Source: CAZSLO01 sp964608025 (lineage in GTDB: Bacteria; Chloroflexota; Dehalococcoidia; Lucifugimonadales; CAJWER01). From it: 64,000 nt of DNA. The notes under the pieces are model-generated. The model saw nothing but the letters and a program-made list of their open reading frames with translations. It was not told the origin of the DNA and did not search any database. The DNA lies in NCBI GenBank assembly GCA_964608025.1, contig CAZSLO010000023.1, positions 62,001-126,000 on the forward strand, read 5' to 3'. Shown here one piece after another: positions 36,545 to 45,196 of this stretch (positions are counted from its first letter, which is position 1; each line of letters opens with the position of its first letter). A program made the translations under genes and the position numbers.

Positions 36545-37165
36545 ATGAGTACGCAGAGAATTTTGGCAAATGCTTCGCAGGTAATGGTCGAACAGTTAGT
36601 CGCCTCCGGTGTTAGATACCTTTTTAATAACCCTGGGTCACGTGAGGCTCTTTTCTTCGACGCCCTTGCTTCAAATCCACGAATACACGGTGTTATGGCC
36701 TTGCACGAGGGAAGCGTTGCGGCGATGGCTGGCGGATATGCCCAGGCTAATCTTGATCCAGCAGTTATGTCTGTTCACTTGGGGGCTGGCTTGGCCCAGA
36801 GTTTGGGACAATTGATAAACGTATGGTCGGCGGCTCGTCACCGGATTCCAGTCCTATTCGTTGTGCCGAATAACAGAGCCTACGGAATTGTTGCTGGGGC
36901 CTTTGAGCGCGCTGGCGGTATCATGAGTGACTCAGAGGAGTATGAAGGAGTTGCATTAGAGAAAGTCGATCCTGTAACAATCGCTGAAGGATACGGGGTT
37001 GAAGGTCGCCATATCAAAAATGAATCCGATGTTGAGGCAGCCATTTCCCAGGGAATTGATATTGTAGAGAGGGAAAGGCGCCCCATGGTATTAAATGTAA
37101 ATTTATTACAAGGAATCCCATCTGGCAGCCGTCCAATGAAACCATTTTGGCTAGGTTATGCCTAA
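36545..37165 (+). CDS. Short ThDP-enzyme-like protein, apparent PYR/PP chimera
   Basis: Residues ~1-75 match the start of a ThDP-enzyme PYR domain: 'VASGVRYLFNNPGSREALFFDAL' and the catalytic-Glu motif 'ALHEGSVAAMAGGYAQ' (~51-66). From ~90 on the sequence instead matches the end of a PP domain: 'SAARHRIPVLFVVPNNRAYGI', 'VDPVTIAEGYGVEG' and 'RRPMVLNVN'. The middle of a normal ~550-aa enzyme is missing, including the central domain and the GDG half of the ThDP motif. The protein is 206 aa, about one ThDP-fold domain. It follows the Ldh2 genes on the same strand and is convergent with nuoI, 3 nt away. It may be a deletion remnant, or a minimal protein; ThDP binding is doubtful. Confidence 0.65.
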   Translation: MSTQRILANASQVMVEQLVASGVRYLFNNPGSREALFFDALASNPRIHGVMALHEGSVAAMAGGYAQANLDPAVMSVHLGAGLAQSLGQLINVWSAARHRIPVLFVVPNNRAYGIVAGAFERAGGIMSDSEEYEGVALEKVDPVTIAEGYGVEGRHIKNESDVEAAISQGIDIVERERRPMVLNVNLLQGIPSGSRPMKPFWLGYA

Positions 37166-37168
37166 TAA

Positions 37169-37663
37169 CTATTGTTTAGGTTTGCCGATGTTTTTTTCTT
37201 GAGTCGGTTCCCACCGTGTTTTGGCTTGGAATTCTTTTCCCATATCTACAAGACTGTTGATATCCACCCTGTTGCCATTACGGGCGTACTTACTTAGTTC
37301 GTGTTCGTGGCTCATCTCTATCGCGTCAAAATTGCATACATCAACACAAATCCCGCATAAGATACAGCGACCCAGATTGATCTCGAATGTATCTACAATC
37401 TTGCGGCGACGGCTCTTTCCTTCAGGATGTAGAGGATTATCCTTCATTTGGGCACTCATGCATTGAGTTGGGCATTCCCGAATGCAAACCATGCAACCTG
37501 TGCAATACGGTTCGGCAACGGTGTAGTCCCAGAGCAGTGCAGGAAATCCCATGTAACGTTCATTAATTTCGAGTCGTGCATCTGGGTCCGGGTATTGTGC
37601 AGTGACAGGACGGCGGAGCGTGGACTTTAGAGTGACGATTAATCCCTTGAGGCTACCTAGCAT
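37169..37663 (-). CDS. nuoI: NADH-quinone oxidoreductase subunit I
   Basis: NuoI is the membrane-arm-docking ferredoxin with clusters N6a and N6b. Both 4Fe-4S motifs are visible: 'CTGCMVCIRECPTQC' and 'CILCGICVDVCNFDA'. The start is set at 37663 (MLGSLKGL...), because a GGAGG lies ~8 nt upstream and this matches the family start; an ATG at 37696 would extend further into nuoH. The gene then overlaps nuoH by 11 nt. It ends the nuoABCDHI run; no nuoJ follows, and the next gene is convergent. Confidence 0.95.
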   Translation of the reverse strand: MLGSLKGLIVTLKSTLRRPVTAQYPDPDARLEINERYMGFPALLWDYTVAEPYCTGCMVCIRECPTQCMSAQMKDNPLHPEGKSRRRKIVDTFEINLGRCILCGICVDVCNFDAIEMSHEHELSKYARNGNRVDINSLVDMGKEFQAKTRWEPTQEKNIGKPKQ

Positions 37664-38816
37664 TGGTGTCCTCCAGTTTATTAATGCCGGTCCCAATAGG
37701 TATTCTTCTCAGGTTACGAGTATCGTAGACTTTAACAGACACCAGTTTTTTCTCTGCACCAGCACGACGTCGTACTAGGATATAAGTGACAGCTAGGATA
37801 GAGCAAGATAAGGCCGTTAGTGTAGGCCACGGTAATTTGTAAAAGAGTACACTACCGGTGATGACAACATTGATAAAAGATAGAGGCACCAGGACCTTCC
37901 ATCCAAATGCCATCAGTTGATCGATTCGAAGTCTTGGATAGGTGCCTCGTATCCAGAATATCAGGAGAATTACTGCGTAAGTTTTGGCAATAAACCAGAT
38001 TGCTGAAAGAGCCATATGGGCTGAACCATCCAATGGCATATCGGGCCATCTCCATCCACCCAAGAACAGCACAACTGTCAGAGCCGCAATGGTGAAGGTA
38101 TTTACGTATTCGGCAAGAAAAAATATGGCCCAGTGCGCGCCGCTATATTCGACGAAGGGACCACCTACGACTTCCGATTCAGCATGGTGGATATCGAAAG
38201 GAGTCCTTCCCAATTCGGCTAGTCCAGCTAAGAAGAACACGAACAGACCAAGAGGTTGCTTTACAATATTTGCGACAATGGATTGATCATCTACGACCTG
38301 TCTCAAGTTGAGGGATTGACTGAGCATGGCTACTGCGAGAATGCCCATAATAAACGGTATTTCGTAACTGAGGAGCTGACCTGCTGCCCTTAATCCACCA
38401 AGTACGGCATATTTATTGCCGGAACCCCAACCGGCCATTACTAGTCCAAGGACCGATAAGACTGAAATGGCCACGATATAGAACAATCCGAGATCCAAGT
38501 TCCTGATCACCAAATCTCGAGAAATGGGTATGGTAACCCAAAGAAGAAATGATGGGATAAAGACAGCAATTGGGGCAATCCAATATACCCGACGGTCTGT
38601 CCAAGAGGGCAGGATGTCTTCCTTAGAAATAAGTTTCAGGGCATCTGCGACAGGTTGTAGAATACCGTAAAACCCGACTCGCATTGGCCCGATGCGCATT
38701 TGTATTCTGGCTAGAGCTTTACGCTCCAACCACGTTAAGATCAGGACGGTAAATGTGAGAAATCCGAATAGCCCAAGAGTGACAAGTCCATATAAATAAC
38801 CTTCTGAAAGACTCAC
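37653..38816 (-). CDS. nuoH: NADH-quinone oxidoreductase subunit H
   Basis: This 387-aa membrane subunit forms much of the quinone chamber. It has about eight hydrophobic segments. Family motifs are 'ERKALARIQMRIGPMRVG' (residues ~31-48), 'GWGSGNKYAVLGGLRAAGQLLSYEIPF' and the acidic loop 'RTPFDIHHAESEVVGG' followed by 'FVEYSGAHWAIFFLAEY'. The C-terminal ~40 residues form a basic extension. Its ATG overlaps the nuoD stop by 4 nt. Confidence 0.96.
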   Translation of the reverse strand: MSLSEGYLYGLVTLGLFGFLTFTVLILTWLERKALARIQMRIGPMRVGFYGILQPVADALKLISKEDILPSWTDRRVYWIAPIAVFIPSFLLWVTIPISRDLVIRNLDLGLFYIVAISVLSVLGLVMAGWGSGNKYAVLGGLRAAGQLLSYEIPFIMGILAVAMLSQSLNLRQVVDDQSIVANIVKQPLGLFVFFLAGLAELGRTPFDIHHAESEVVGGPFVEYSGAHWAIFFLAEYVNTFTIAALTVVLFLGGWRWPDMPLDGSAHMALSAIWFIAKTYAVILLIFWIRGTYPRLRIDQLMAFGWKVLVPLSFINVVITGSVLFYKLPWPTLTALSCSILAVTYILVRRRAGAEKKLVSVKVYDTRNLRRIPIGTGINKLEDTNAR

Positions 38817-39949
38817 CGATCAACCTCGCCTAGGATGATGTCTAATGACCCTAGTATAATGACAGCGTCTGCCACGTAGGCATCTTTGAGCATGTGCTGG
38901 ATCGCCTGTAGATTTGCGAATGAAGGTGCTCTTACTTTTACCCTGTAAGGCTTGTCAGTGCCGTCGCTTACAAGAAATATACCCAAGTCACCTCTGGGGG
39001 ATTCAGTTCTCGCATAAACTTCCCCTTTGGGAGGGCGTATTAATCTTCGTACCTTTGCAGTAATTGGTCCTGGCTCCATTTGATCCATGGCTTGATCTAT
39101 GATCCGGAGGGACTGGCGCATTTCCTCGACCCTTACATAATATCGATCCCAGCAGTCCCCATCTGCACCTACTGGGATACCAAAATCGAGCCGATTATAA
39201 AAGCTGTAAGGTTCTGAAATTCGCACATCTTCGAGTACACCACTTGCTCTAAGACAGGGCCCAGATAACCCGTAGTTGATGGCATCATCTGGTCCGATAA
39301 TTCCAACTCCCTTTGTCCGCTCAAGGAACATCTCATTTGATGATAGAAGGCTGTCACACTCCTCGATTCCTTGGCGGAGATGGTTAGTTAATGTGGCCAT
39401 ACGCTCGGTGAAGTCATCAGGCAAATCTTCTTTGACGCCCCCAATACGTATGTAGTTGTGCATCATACGTGCACCTGTCACCGATTCGAACAAGGATTGA
39501 ACGCGCTCTCGCTCGCGGAAACTGTATAGAATTGGTGTCATGGCACCAATATCAAGTCCGTAGACGCCGTAGAACAACATATGGCTCGCGATCCTGTTTA
39601 GTTCACATAGTATTATTCGTATATATTCCGCACGTTCTGGGATTTCAATATCCATCAACTTCTCGACAGATCGACAAAAACCCAGTTCACTGTTGAGATT
39701 CGCTACATAATCTAGCCTATCAAACAGAGTAATTACTTGCGCATATGTCTCTCCCTCACAGAGCTTTTCAGATCCTCTGTGAAGATATCCTATGTGTGGT
39801 TCGGCCTTGACAATCAATTCGCCGTCGACCCAGATTAAGAGGCGAAATACGCCATGAGTACTAGGGTGTTGAGGTCCCATGTTTATCATGAGCTCAAGTG
39901 CGTCCCCTTGGCTAGGAGAATTGATAAATGACTGCGTTGACGTCACCAA
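38813..39949 (-). CDS. nuoD: NADH-quinone oxidoreductase subunit D (49 kDa)
   Basis: The 378-aa subunit lines the quinone site and descends from the NiFe hydrogenase large subunit. Typical motifs are 'MGPQHPSTHGVFRL' (residues ~24-37), 'EPHIGYLHRGSEKL', 'ELNRIASHML' and 'RGDLGIFLVSDG'. The C-terminal 'ADAVIILGSLDIILGEVDR' matches the family end. It is a stand-alone NuoD rather than a NuoCD fusion; nuoC ends 30 nt upstream. Confidence 0.97.
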   Translation of the reverse strand: MVTSTQSFINSPSQGDALELMINMGPQHPSTHGVFRLLIWVDGELIVKAEPHIGYLHRGSEKLCEGETYAQVITLFDRLDYVANLNSELGFCRSVEKLMDIEIPERAEYIRIILCELNRIASHMLFYGVYGLDIGAMTPILYSFRERERVQSLFESVTGARMMHNYIRIGGVKEDLPDDFTERMATLTNHLRQGIEECDSLLSSNEMFLERTKGVGIIGPDDAINYGLSGPCLRASGVLEDVRISEPYSFYNRLDFGIPVGADGDCWDRYYVRVEEMRQSLRIIDQAMDQMEPGPITAKVRRLIRPPKGEVYARTESPRGDLGIFLVSDGTDKPYRVKVRAPSFANLQAIQHMLKDAYVADAVIILGSLDIILGEVDR

Positions 39950-39979
39950 TTTTTTACACCTAAACTCGGTATACTTTCT

Positions 39980-40495
39980 TTACCATTCATTGTAATCGTG
40001 GAAAGGAAAACTCTTCAGTCCCGGGTGTCCTTCGAATCCTTCATACAAGAGTAATGGAGAGAGATCGGGATGGCCATCAAATACGACCCCGAATAAATCA
40101 TGCCCTTCTCGCTCAAACCAGTTTGCAGTAAGCCAAATGTCGGACACGGTCGAGATCTTAGGGTCAGATGAAGCCAGATTTGTCTTGACTACCATCTTGT
40201 GTATCTTGGACAGAGACATTAGGTGGTAGTTGACCTCCAGATTCTCCACGTAATCGACTACGGAAAGACATCTGAGGTAATCGAAATCTAATTCAAGGTG
40301 ATCCTTGGCTATTTTGCATACTTGTGATATGACACTGGGGTCTACGATCACGACTATTTCATCAAGTGCTATTTCAAACTTGGCATCGACGTCTTGTAGG
40401 GCCGATGGCAATAATGCCGCGAGGGCCTTACCACGCTCGTCGAGTCGGGTACTCGATAGATCTTCAGGTATTATTGAATTAGGAACTTTCGCCAC
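39980..40495 (-). CDS. nuoC: NADH-quinone oxidoreductase subunit C (30 kDa)
   Basis: The 171-aa protein carries the family signature 'NWFEREGHDLFGVVFDGHPDLSPLLLYEGFEGHPGLKSFP' region near its C-terminus (quoted pattern: ERE..DLFG...GHPDL...L..). It is a hydrophilic peripheral-arm subunit with no cofactor. The start overlaps the nuoB 3' end by 17 nt. Its N-terminal ~35 residues are poorly conserved. Confidence 0.94.
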   Translation of the reverse strand: MAKVPNSIIPEDLSSTRLDERGKALAALLPSALQDVDAKFEIALDEIVVIVDPSVISQVCKIAKDHLELDFDYLRCLSVVDYVENLEVNYHLMSLSKIHKMVVKTNLASSDPKISTVSDIWLTANWFEREGHDLFGVVFDGHPDLSPLLLYEGFEGHPGLKSFPFHDYNEW

Positions 40496-41039
40496 GTTCC
40501 TTGGCGTCCAATTGAATCTTTTGTTGGAGTTGCATGAGGCCGTGCATGAGCGCCTCTGGTCGAGGAGGGCAACCAGGGATATAGACGTCTACTGGTATAA
40601 GGTGGTCGACTCCCATGACGACGGAGTATGATCGGTAGTAAGGCCCGCCGTTGGTGGCACAACTCCCCATTGCTATTACCCATTTGGGATCAGGCATTTG
40701 TTCATAGAGGAGCTTGATGGGATCTGCCATTTTCTTGACCACCGTGCCGGCCACAATCATCACGTCTGACTGACGAGGCGAAGGCCATGTGACTATCCCG
40801 AAGCGATCCAGATCGTGGTGGGACATGTGTGTGCTCATCATTTCGATAGCACAGCAGGCAAGGCCGAAACTAAGAGTCCATAAAGAAGATTTACGTGCCA
40901 GGGCGAATAACTCACTAGATTTAGCAGTTACGGCGTTCGGTAATGCTTTCTCGAAGACGCTTTCTCCAGGCTCGTTCCCAAGATGGGGTTCATATCCCTG
41001 CCCTAGCGTTATCTCCACTGAAGGACTCCTTTTCTCCAT
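40479..41039 (-). CDS. nuoB: NADH-quinone oxidoreductase subunit B (N2 cluster)
   Basis: NuoB holds cluster N2, which hands electrons to quinone. Ligands are seen in 'GLACCAIEMM' (paired cysteines), 'MGSCATNGGPYY' and 'PGCPPRPEAL'. At 186 aa it is of ordinary length. The ATG at 41039 overlaps nuoA by 31 nt and has a GGAG about 10 nt upstream. A GTG at 41018 with AAGGAG 9 nt upstream is a credible alternative start that removes seven residues. Confidence 0.96.
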   Translation of the reverse strand: MEKRSPSVEITLGQGYEPHLGNEPGESVFEKALPNAVTAKSSELFALARKSSLWTLSFGLACCAIEMMSTHMSHHDLDRFGIVTWPSPRQSDVMIVAGTVVKKMADPIKLLYEQMPDPKWVIAMGSCATNGGPYYRSYSVVMGVDHLIPVDVYIPGCPPRPEALMHGLMQLQQKIQLDAKERGESS

Positions 41040-41377
41040 CCATAAATGACTCCAAAAAACAGAATTCCTATGAACACCAACATTTCATAGAAGACTATTG
41101 GCAAGGTATCTAGGTATATGATCGCCCAAGGGAAGAGAAATACGGCTTCAACATCAAATATCAAAAAAAGGATAGCGAAAACATAGTAGCGGATATTAAT
41201 TTGAGACCAGCGATGTGGTCCGGGAAGCATTCCGCATTCATAGGGCAAATTCTTGAGCTCTGATGGTCGTCGTGGAGCTATCAGATAAGATGCAAGGAAC
41301 ATAGCCAAGACAGCCGCGAGTCCAATACCCGCAACTATTGATACCACACTCCAGTCGAGCACGTAGTTCTCAGGCAA
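41009..41377 (-). CDS. nuoA: NADH-quinone oxidoreductase subunit A
   Basis: The 122-aa protein has three transmembrane segments and the conserved loop 'LKNLPYECGMLP' with its cysteine, followed by 'INIRYYVFAILFLIFDVEAVFLFPW', the NuoA signature with a buried Asp-Glu pair. It is the first gene of the nuoABCDHI block. The 117 nt upstream, to the DUF3179 gene, could hold a promoter, but I see no convincing -35/-10 pair. Confidence 0.95.
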   Translation of the reverse strand: MPENYVLDWSVVSIVAGIGLAAVLAMFLASYLIAPRRPSELKNLPYECGMLPGPHRWSQINIRYYVFAILFLIFDVEAVFLFPWAIIYLDTLPIVFYEMLVFIGILFFGVIYGWRKGVLQWR

Positions 41378-41494
41378 TGTTTAACCTAGGTCTGTAGGTG
41401 AGGACAGAACGTAGTTTATCATCGTGGTTATAGGTGTTTCAAATGTGCTACCTGCGTTAACAGCCGCGGTTGAAATCGGCGCAGACAATTACCA

Positions 41495-43099
41495 TCAATT
41501 ATCTTCATATAGGGTAGTATTTGGATAGAAGGCGTGCCAAGCAAACCATAAAGCGATCTGGCTAGGTACCCTCGGAAGTTTCCTGTCGGGGTCATCGATG
41601 CTAATCAAAGCTTCTTCTGTTACTTCCCATATACCTCCATCTTCATCTATAACTTGGTAGGGAACCGCTTCACTGCTGTTTCCTTCGAGTAGTGACAATT
41701 TGATTTGGCCACGGTTATATACCCGAGCTGCCTCCGTTTTCGGCGATGCAATTATGGCTATATTTGTTTCTCCAAGCTGGTCATTCACGACGAGCAATTT
41801 CTGTAGAGTTCTTACTGGATATGCTTTTTCGACTTCTGGCAAACGTATTCCTAGGATCGGTTCTTTGGGTCCTAGGGCGTCACTAACTAACCAAACAGGG
41901 AAAATAGTTTCATCTTGTGCTAGATATATCTCGAGTGGGGAGCCGGGAGTGTCTTCAGGGGCGTATGCGGAAGGTGGAAAGATGTCGTTGAGTATGGATA
42001 GCACGGTCGTGTTTGGGTGCAGGGATGTCCACTCTTTCCAGGTTGTTACCACAACAGGGATACGGGGCAATTCGTTGGCAAACGACGTTGCGCTTCCTAC
42101 TATGGGGATTCCCGAGAACTGCAACCAAAGCGTCTTGTTGTTGAGATCATAAACTACGGTATTACTCCGATAGATAAGCCCTGATGTTCCAAAATTTGTA
42201 CGCTTACCACCTACTGACGATGAATAGGCAACACCTGAGCCACATAGGACACATTGAGTAAGAACAATTGGCTGACCACCCAGTGTGTCGTTAACGATCT
42301 CATGAGTGTTAGTAATCCGGAGAGGATAGGCCCGCTGCTCTCCGTTAATAGAGATCCCGAATACCCTGTCGCCCGGTAACATGTAGTCTGCTTCTGCAAC
42401 AGTTACAACTTCTGGGTCTACTAGTGGTGGAGTTTGGTCAGGCGGGATCCCCCCCCAGATGAGTTCAGTTAATAGTAAATCCTGAGAGATCTTGGTGTCG
42501 GGTGAAAGGAATTCACCATACCGTCCATCTATACCTTTCAGGAGCAAGCTTTTCCAAGTCAAATATCCATCTGGAACTTTATATTTAGCCGAGTTTTTCC
42601 AGAGCCAAGTCATCCATCGGTCCCATTCCCACTCTTCGGTTTCTGGAGGTTGGCCGGTCAATAGTTTCAACGTTTCCTGAACGGCTTGTTGGAATTTCTC
42701 TGATGGAAAGAATCGCATTACCTCTAAGATGATAGGTACTTGAGAAACATCTTTATTGGACATAGCCCTATCTAGGCCATCTAGTGCAACTTTGACCGGA
42801 TGGTTAGGTCGCGAGAAGAAACGATACATGTTTGTTTCAGACTTGTACCCTGGAGTGGTAGCTATTGGTTTGGCGTCTGTTTGTATTCTAGGTGTAGGTG
42901 TAGGAGATGGTGGCAAAGGAGTAGGCGTCACGATTTCTGCGAGTTTCAATGGAAGGAGAGGAGGTTGAGTGATGGTGGGTACTGACACAGGAGTCGGCGG
43001 TTTTCCCGAAGAGACTCCTCCACATGACATTGTAATGACAGCCGAAATTGCTGCTATATAGATAGGGATTACTTTGAGGATGTCTTGAATACAGTTCAT
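41495..43099 (-). CDS. DUF3179 domain protein, probable exported lipoprotein
   Basis: The 534-aa protein has an N-terminal hydrophobic stretch ending at C26 ('ITMSCGG'), an imperfect lipobox. A Pro/Thr-rich linker follows (~30-80), then a folded region of ~100 residues and the DUF3179 domain (~220-480). The domain shows 'DRVFGISINGEQRAYPL', 'THEIVNDTLGGQPIVLTQCVLCGSGVAY' and 'TNFGTSGLIYRSNTVVYD'. DUF3179 has no established activity; the conserved His/Cys-rich stretch suggests metal binding. It is upstream of nuoA on the same strand. Its role there is unknown. Confidence 0.78.
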   Translation of the reverse strand: MNCIQDILKVIPIYIAAISAVITMSCGGVSSGKPPTPVSVPTITQPPLLPLKLAEIVTPTPLPPSPTPTPRIQTDAKPIATTPGYKSETNMYRFFSRPNHPVKVALDGLDRAMSNKDVSQVPIILEVMRFFPSEKFQQAVQETLKLLTGQPPETEEWEWDRWMTWLWKNSAKYKVPDGYLTWKSLLLKGIDGRYGEFLSPDTKISQDLLLTELIWGGIPPDQTPPLVDPEVVTVAEADYMLPGDRVFGISINGEQRAYPLRITNTHEIVNDTLGGQPIVLTQCVLCGSGVAYSSSVGGKRTNFGTSGLIYRSNTVVYDLNNKTLWLQFSGIPIVGSATSFANELPRIPVVVTTWKEWTSLHPNTTVLSILNDIFPPSAYAPEDTPGSPLEIYLAQDETIFPVWLVSDALGPKEPILGIRLPEVEKAYPVRTLQKLLVVNDQLGETNIAIIASPKTEAARVYNRGQIKLSLLEGNSSEAVPYQVIDEDGGIWEVTEEALISIDDPDRKLPRVPSQIALWFAWHAFYPNTTLYEDN

Positions 43100-43188
43100 T
43101 TCAAGCTATTTGATGACAGTTAGTTGATCGGCGGTTAATGTTTTGGAAGAGCCCAAGGCTACGATAGTGCCAAAATCCGTGGGGACTT

Positions 43189-44352
43189 TTAGGAGCGCCC
43201 CAACTCCTCTACTAGTCTATTTATAACGATCTTAAGCTCCTGTTCGTCAATGTTCATTGGATCGACTGCTAGCTCATCTGGATTGCCCAATGTATGAAGG
43301 AATATACGGGGATCTCCGTCAGACATTCTTTCAAAAATTTCGTCTCTTGTTGGTCCGTGCCAATCTGACGTGAATCGAAAAACGGCGTTTGGGATCATGT
43401 AGTCTATCTGATCATGTTTGATAGTAACTTCTAGACCCGGCATTTCTATGAGTGCGTCTACGATCTGTTGACACATTATTGTATATCGGAGCGTCTCGGC
43501 CTCTTCATCCTCATCAATGAAGACCTTCAAGGCTGTAATCAGGCCAACGATTTCTTCCTTGGCCACTTTCATACCTCGACCTAGGAATTGATTTGGACTG
43601 GCATTGGATGCTGCTGCCTCTATCAGGTCTCTTCGACCCAACAAAATCCCAGTACCTTGAGGTCCCCGGACTCCCTTGCCTCCACTAAGAATTACCATAT
43701 CTGCACCCTGGTCTAGGGCAGTCCGGAGATTCGCCCGTGGTGGTAGGGTGGATGCAGCGTCGACGATTACTGGGACATCGTGGCTGTGCGCGCTATCGAC
43801 GACCTCGGTCAAAGTAAGGCCGCGTCGAGTATAGAATGGAGAAATTAGAAAGGCGACGGCAGCGGTTTTATCTGAATAGGCAGCTTCCAACTGCCACTGA
43901 TGGCAGCGCCTTCCTTCACCAATACCGACTAATTTAGCTCCTGCCACTCGGTAGGCTTGGTCGTAAGCGAATCGGTGGCAATTTTGAATGATGATTTCGT
44001 CCTTTAGACCAGTGGTATCAGGTAGCTGAGCCATTTTGGAGGGATCACTTCCAGCGATTACCGCTGCAGCTTGAAGTACGAGTCCTCCTGCAGCCCCACT
44101 TGAAACAAAAGCTGCTTCGGCACCAACTATTTCTGCAATAATCTCACCCGCTCTTTTGTTGAGTTCGTTTATGTCGACAAGCACAGTTGCGGCCTGAGCC
44201 ATGGATGCCATAGCTTCTGGACGAAGCTTTGTGCCTCCGTAAGCCGTAGTGGTGCCGGATGCATTTATGGCGGTCCGGACGCCTATAGATCGGTATATTT
44301 CTGTTGGATCTACCGGGGTAGTCATGGATGTCTCCTGAAACGAATCGGCCAT
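43189..44352 (-). CDS. SelA/DgaE-like PLP-dependent enzyme (fold type I)
   Basis: The 387-aa protein resembles the SelA-like subgroup that includes selenocysteine synthase and D-glucosaminate-6-phosphate ammonia-lyase. 'GVRTAINASGTTTAYGG' opens the domain (~residues 21-37). 'FVSSGAAGGLVLQAAAVI' binds the PLP phosphate, 'VPVIVDAASTLPP' contains the ring-contacting Asp, and 'MVILSGGKGVRGPQGTG' contains the Schiff-base lysine. No selB or tRNA-Sec gene is nearby, which argues against true SelA. Beta-elimination of an amino-sugar acid is a plausible but unproven role. It is downstream of the ABC exporter pair, 58 nt away. Confidence 0.8.
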   Translation of the reverse strand: MADSFQETSMTTPVDPTEIYRSIGVRTAINASGTTTAYGGTKLRPEAMASMAQAATVLVDINELNKRAGEIIAEIVGAEAAFVSSGAAGGLVLQAAAVIAGSDPSKMAQLPDTTGLKDEIIIQNCHRFAYDQAYRVAGAKLVGIGEGRRCHQWQLEAAYSDKTAAVAFLISPFYTRRGLTLTEVVDSAHSHDVPVIVDAASTLPPRANLRTALDQGADMVILSGGKGVRGPQGTGILLGRRDLIEAAASNASPNQFLGRGMKVAKEEIVGLITALKVFIDEDEEAETLRYTIMCQQIVDALIEMPGLEVTIKHDQIDYMIPNAVFRFTSDWHGPTRDEIFERMSDGDPRIFLHTLGNPDELAVDPMNIDEQELKIVINRLVEELGRS

Positions 44353-44410
44353 GTGCGAAGTCAGCCGAGTTGAGGCCGCTAAGGAAGAATTATATCATTG
44401 GTAATAGGGA

Positions 44411-45196
44411 TTATTTAATCAAACGCCGCCTCATCAACTTGGATGCGACTATCAGGGCGATAAGCCCGTAGATGAAAAGTTGGCCAGCCCACAAAAACAT
44501 CAACCAAGTGATTTGACCTGTGAACAAGCCTCTTATCAAGGCGGCTGCACTTGTGAGAGGTAATGCCCAAGCTAGCTGTTGCAGCCATTCGGGTAGCCTC
44601 TCCAAGGGGAAAAATATTCCGCTCACCCAGAACATAGGAAGCACAAAAAGGGTGAAGAAATTATTCATCGCTCCAATCGTAGTGGCCGTTGCTGTTAGAA
44701 TCATAGCTATGGATGCAAATGTAGCTCCTATGAGGAACGCCGCAGGTATTGCTAAAATAGCCAACGGCGAATCGGCGAGTCCTAATGTGGCTGCTACCAC
44801 AAGTACTGCTGTACCTGAGAGAGTGGCCCTTGTGGAGCCCCAAAGAACCTCCCCGGCCACGATGTCCTCAGGTTCAAGCGGAGTAAAAAGGATAGCTTCA
44901 TATATGTTGTGTGTTTCCATACGGAGATATGCGGCGTACGTACTGTCGAATGTAGCATGGAACATTGCATAGCCAGCGACAATCCCCGGTGCGATGTAGT
45001 GAGCGTAGCCCACTTCTCCAAAGTCATTTATATATGATCCGAGCCCGAATCCAAGGGCCCCTAGAAGCACAAAAGGCTCAATGACTATACCGCCGACTTC
45101 AACCTTCCAGCTTCTTCGGAATGCATCTCTATTTCGTTGCCAAAGGCGCCATCCGCCCCACAAGATCATTTTCGGCAAAACTTGGGATATGATCAC
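44411..45196 (-). CDS. ABC-2 type transporter permease
   Basis: The 261-aa protein has six hydrophobic segments and ABC-2 permease features such as 'FEAILFTPLEPEDIVAGEVLWG' (pattern residues ~100-120) and 'LPMFWVSGIFFPLERLPEWLQ..A...PLT' near the C-terminus, typical of multidrug or polysaccharide exporters of the NodJ/DrrB group. The ATG overlaps the stop of the ATPase gene by 4 nt. The substrate is unknown. Confidence 0.88.
   Translation of the reverse strand: MIISQVLPKMILWGGWRLWQRNRDAFRRSWKVEVGGIVIEPFVLLGALGFGLGSYINDFGEVGYAHYIAPGIVAGYAMFHATFDSTYAAYLRMETHNIYEAILFTPLEPEDIVAGEVLWGSTRATLSGTAVLVVAATLGLADSPLAILAIPAAFLIGATFASIAMILTATATTIGAMNNFFTLFVLPMFWVSGIFFPLERLPEWLQQLAWALPLTSAAALIRGLFTGQITWLMFLWAGQLFIYGLIALIVASKLMRRRLIK

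Noticed and set aside
43189..44352. True selenocysteine synthase SelA
   Set aside because: The PLP fold fits, but there is no selB, selD or tRNA-Sec nearby, and the subgroup includes amino-sugar-acid lyases.
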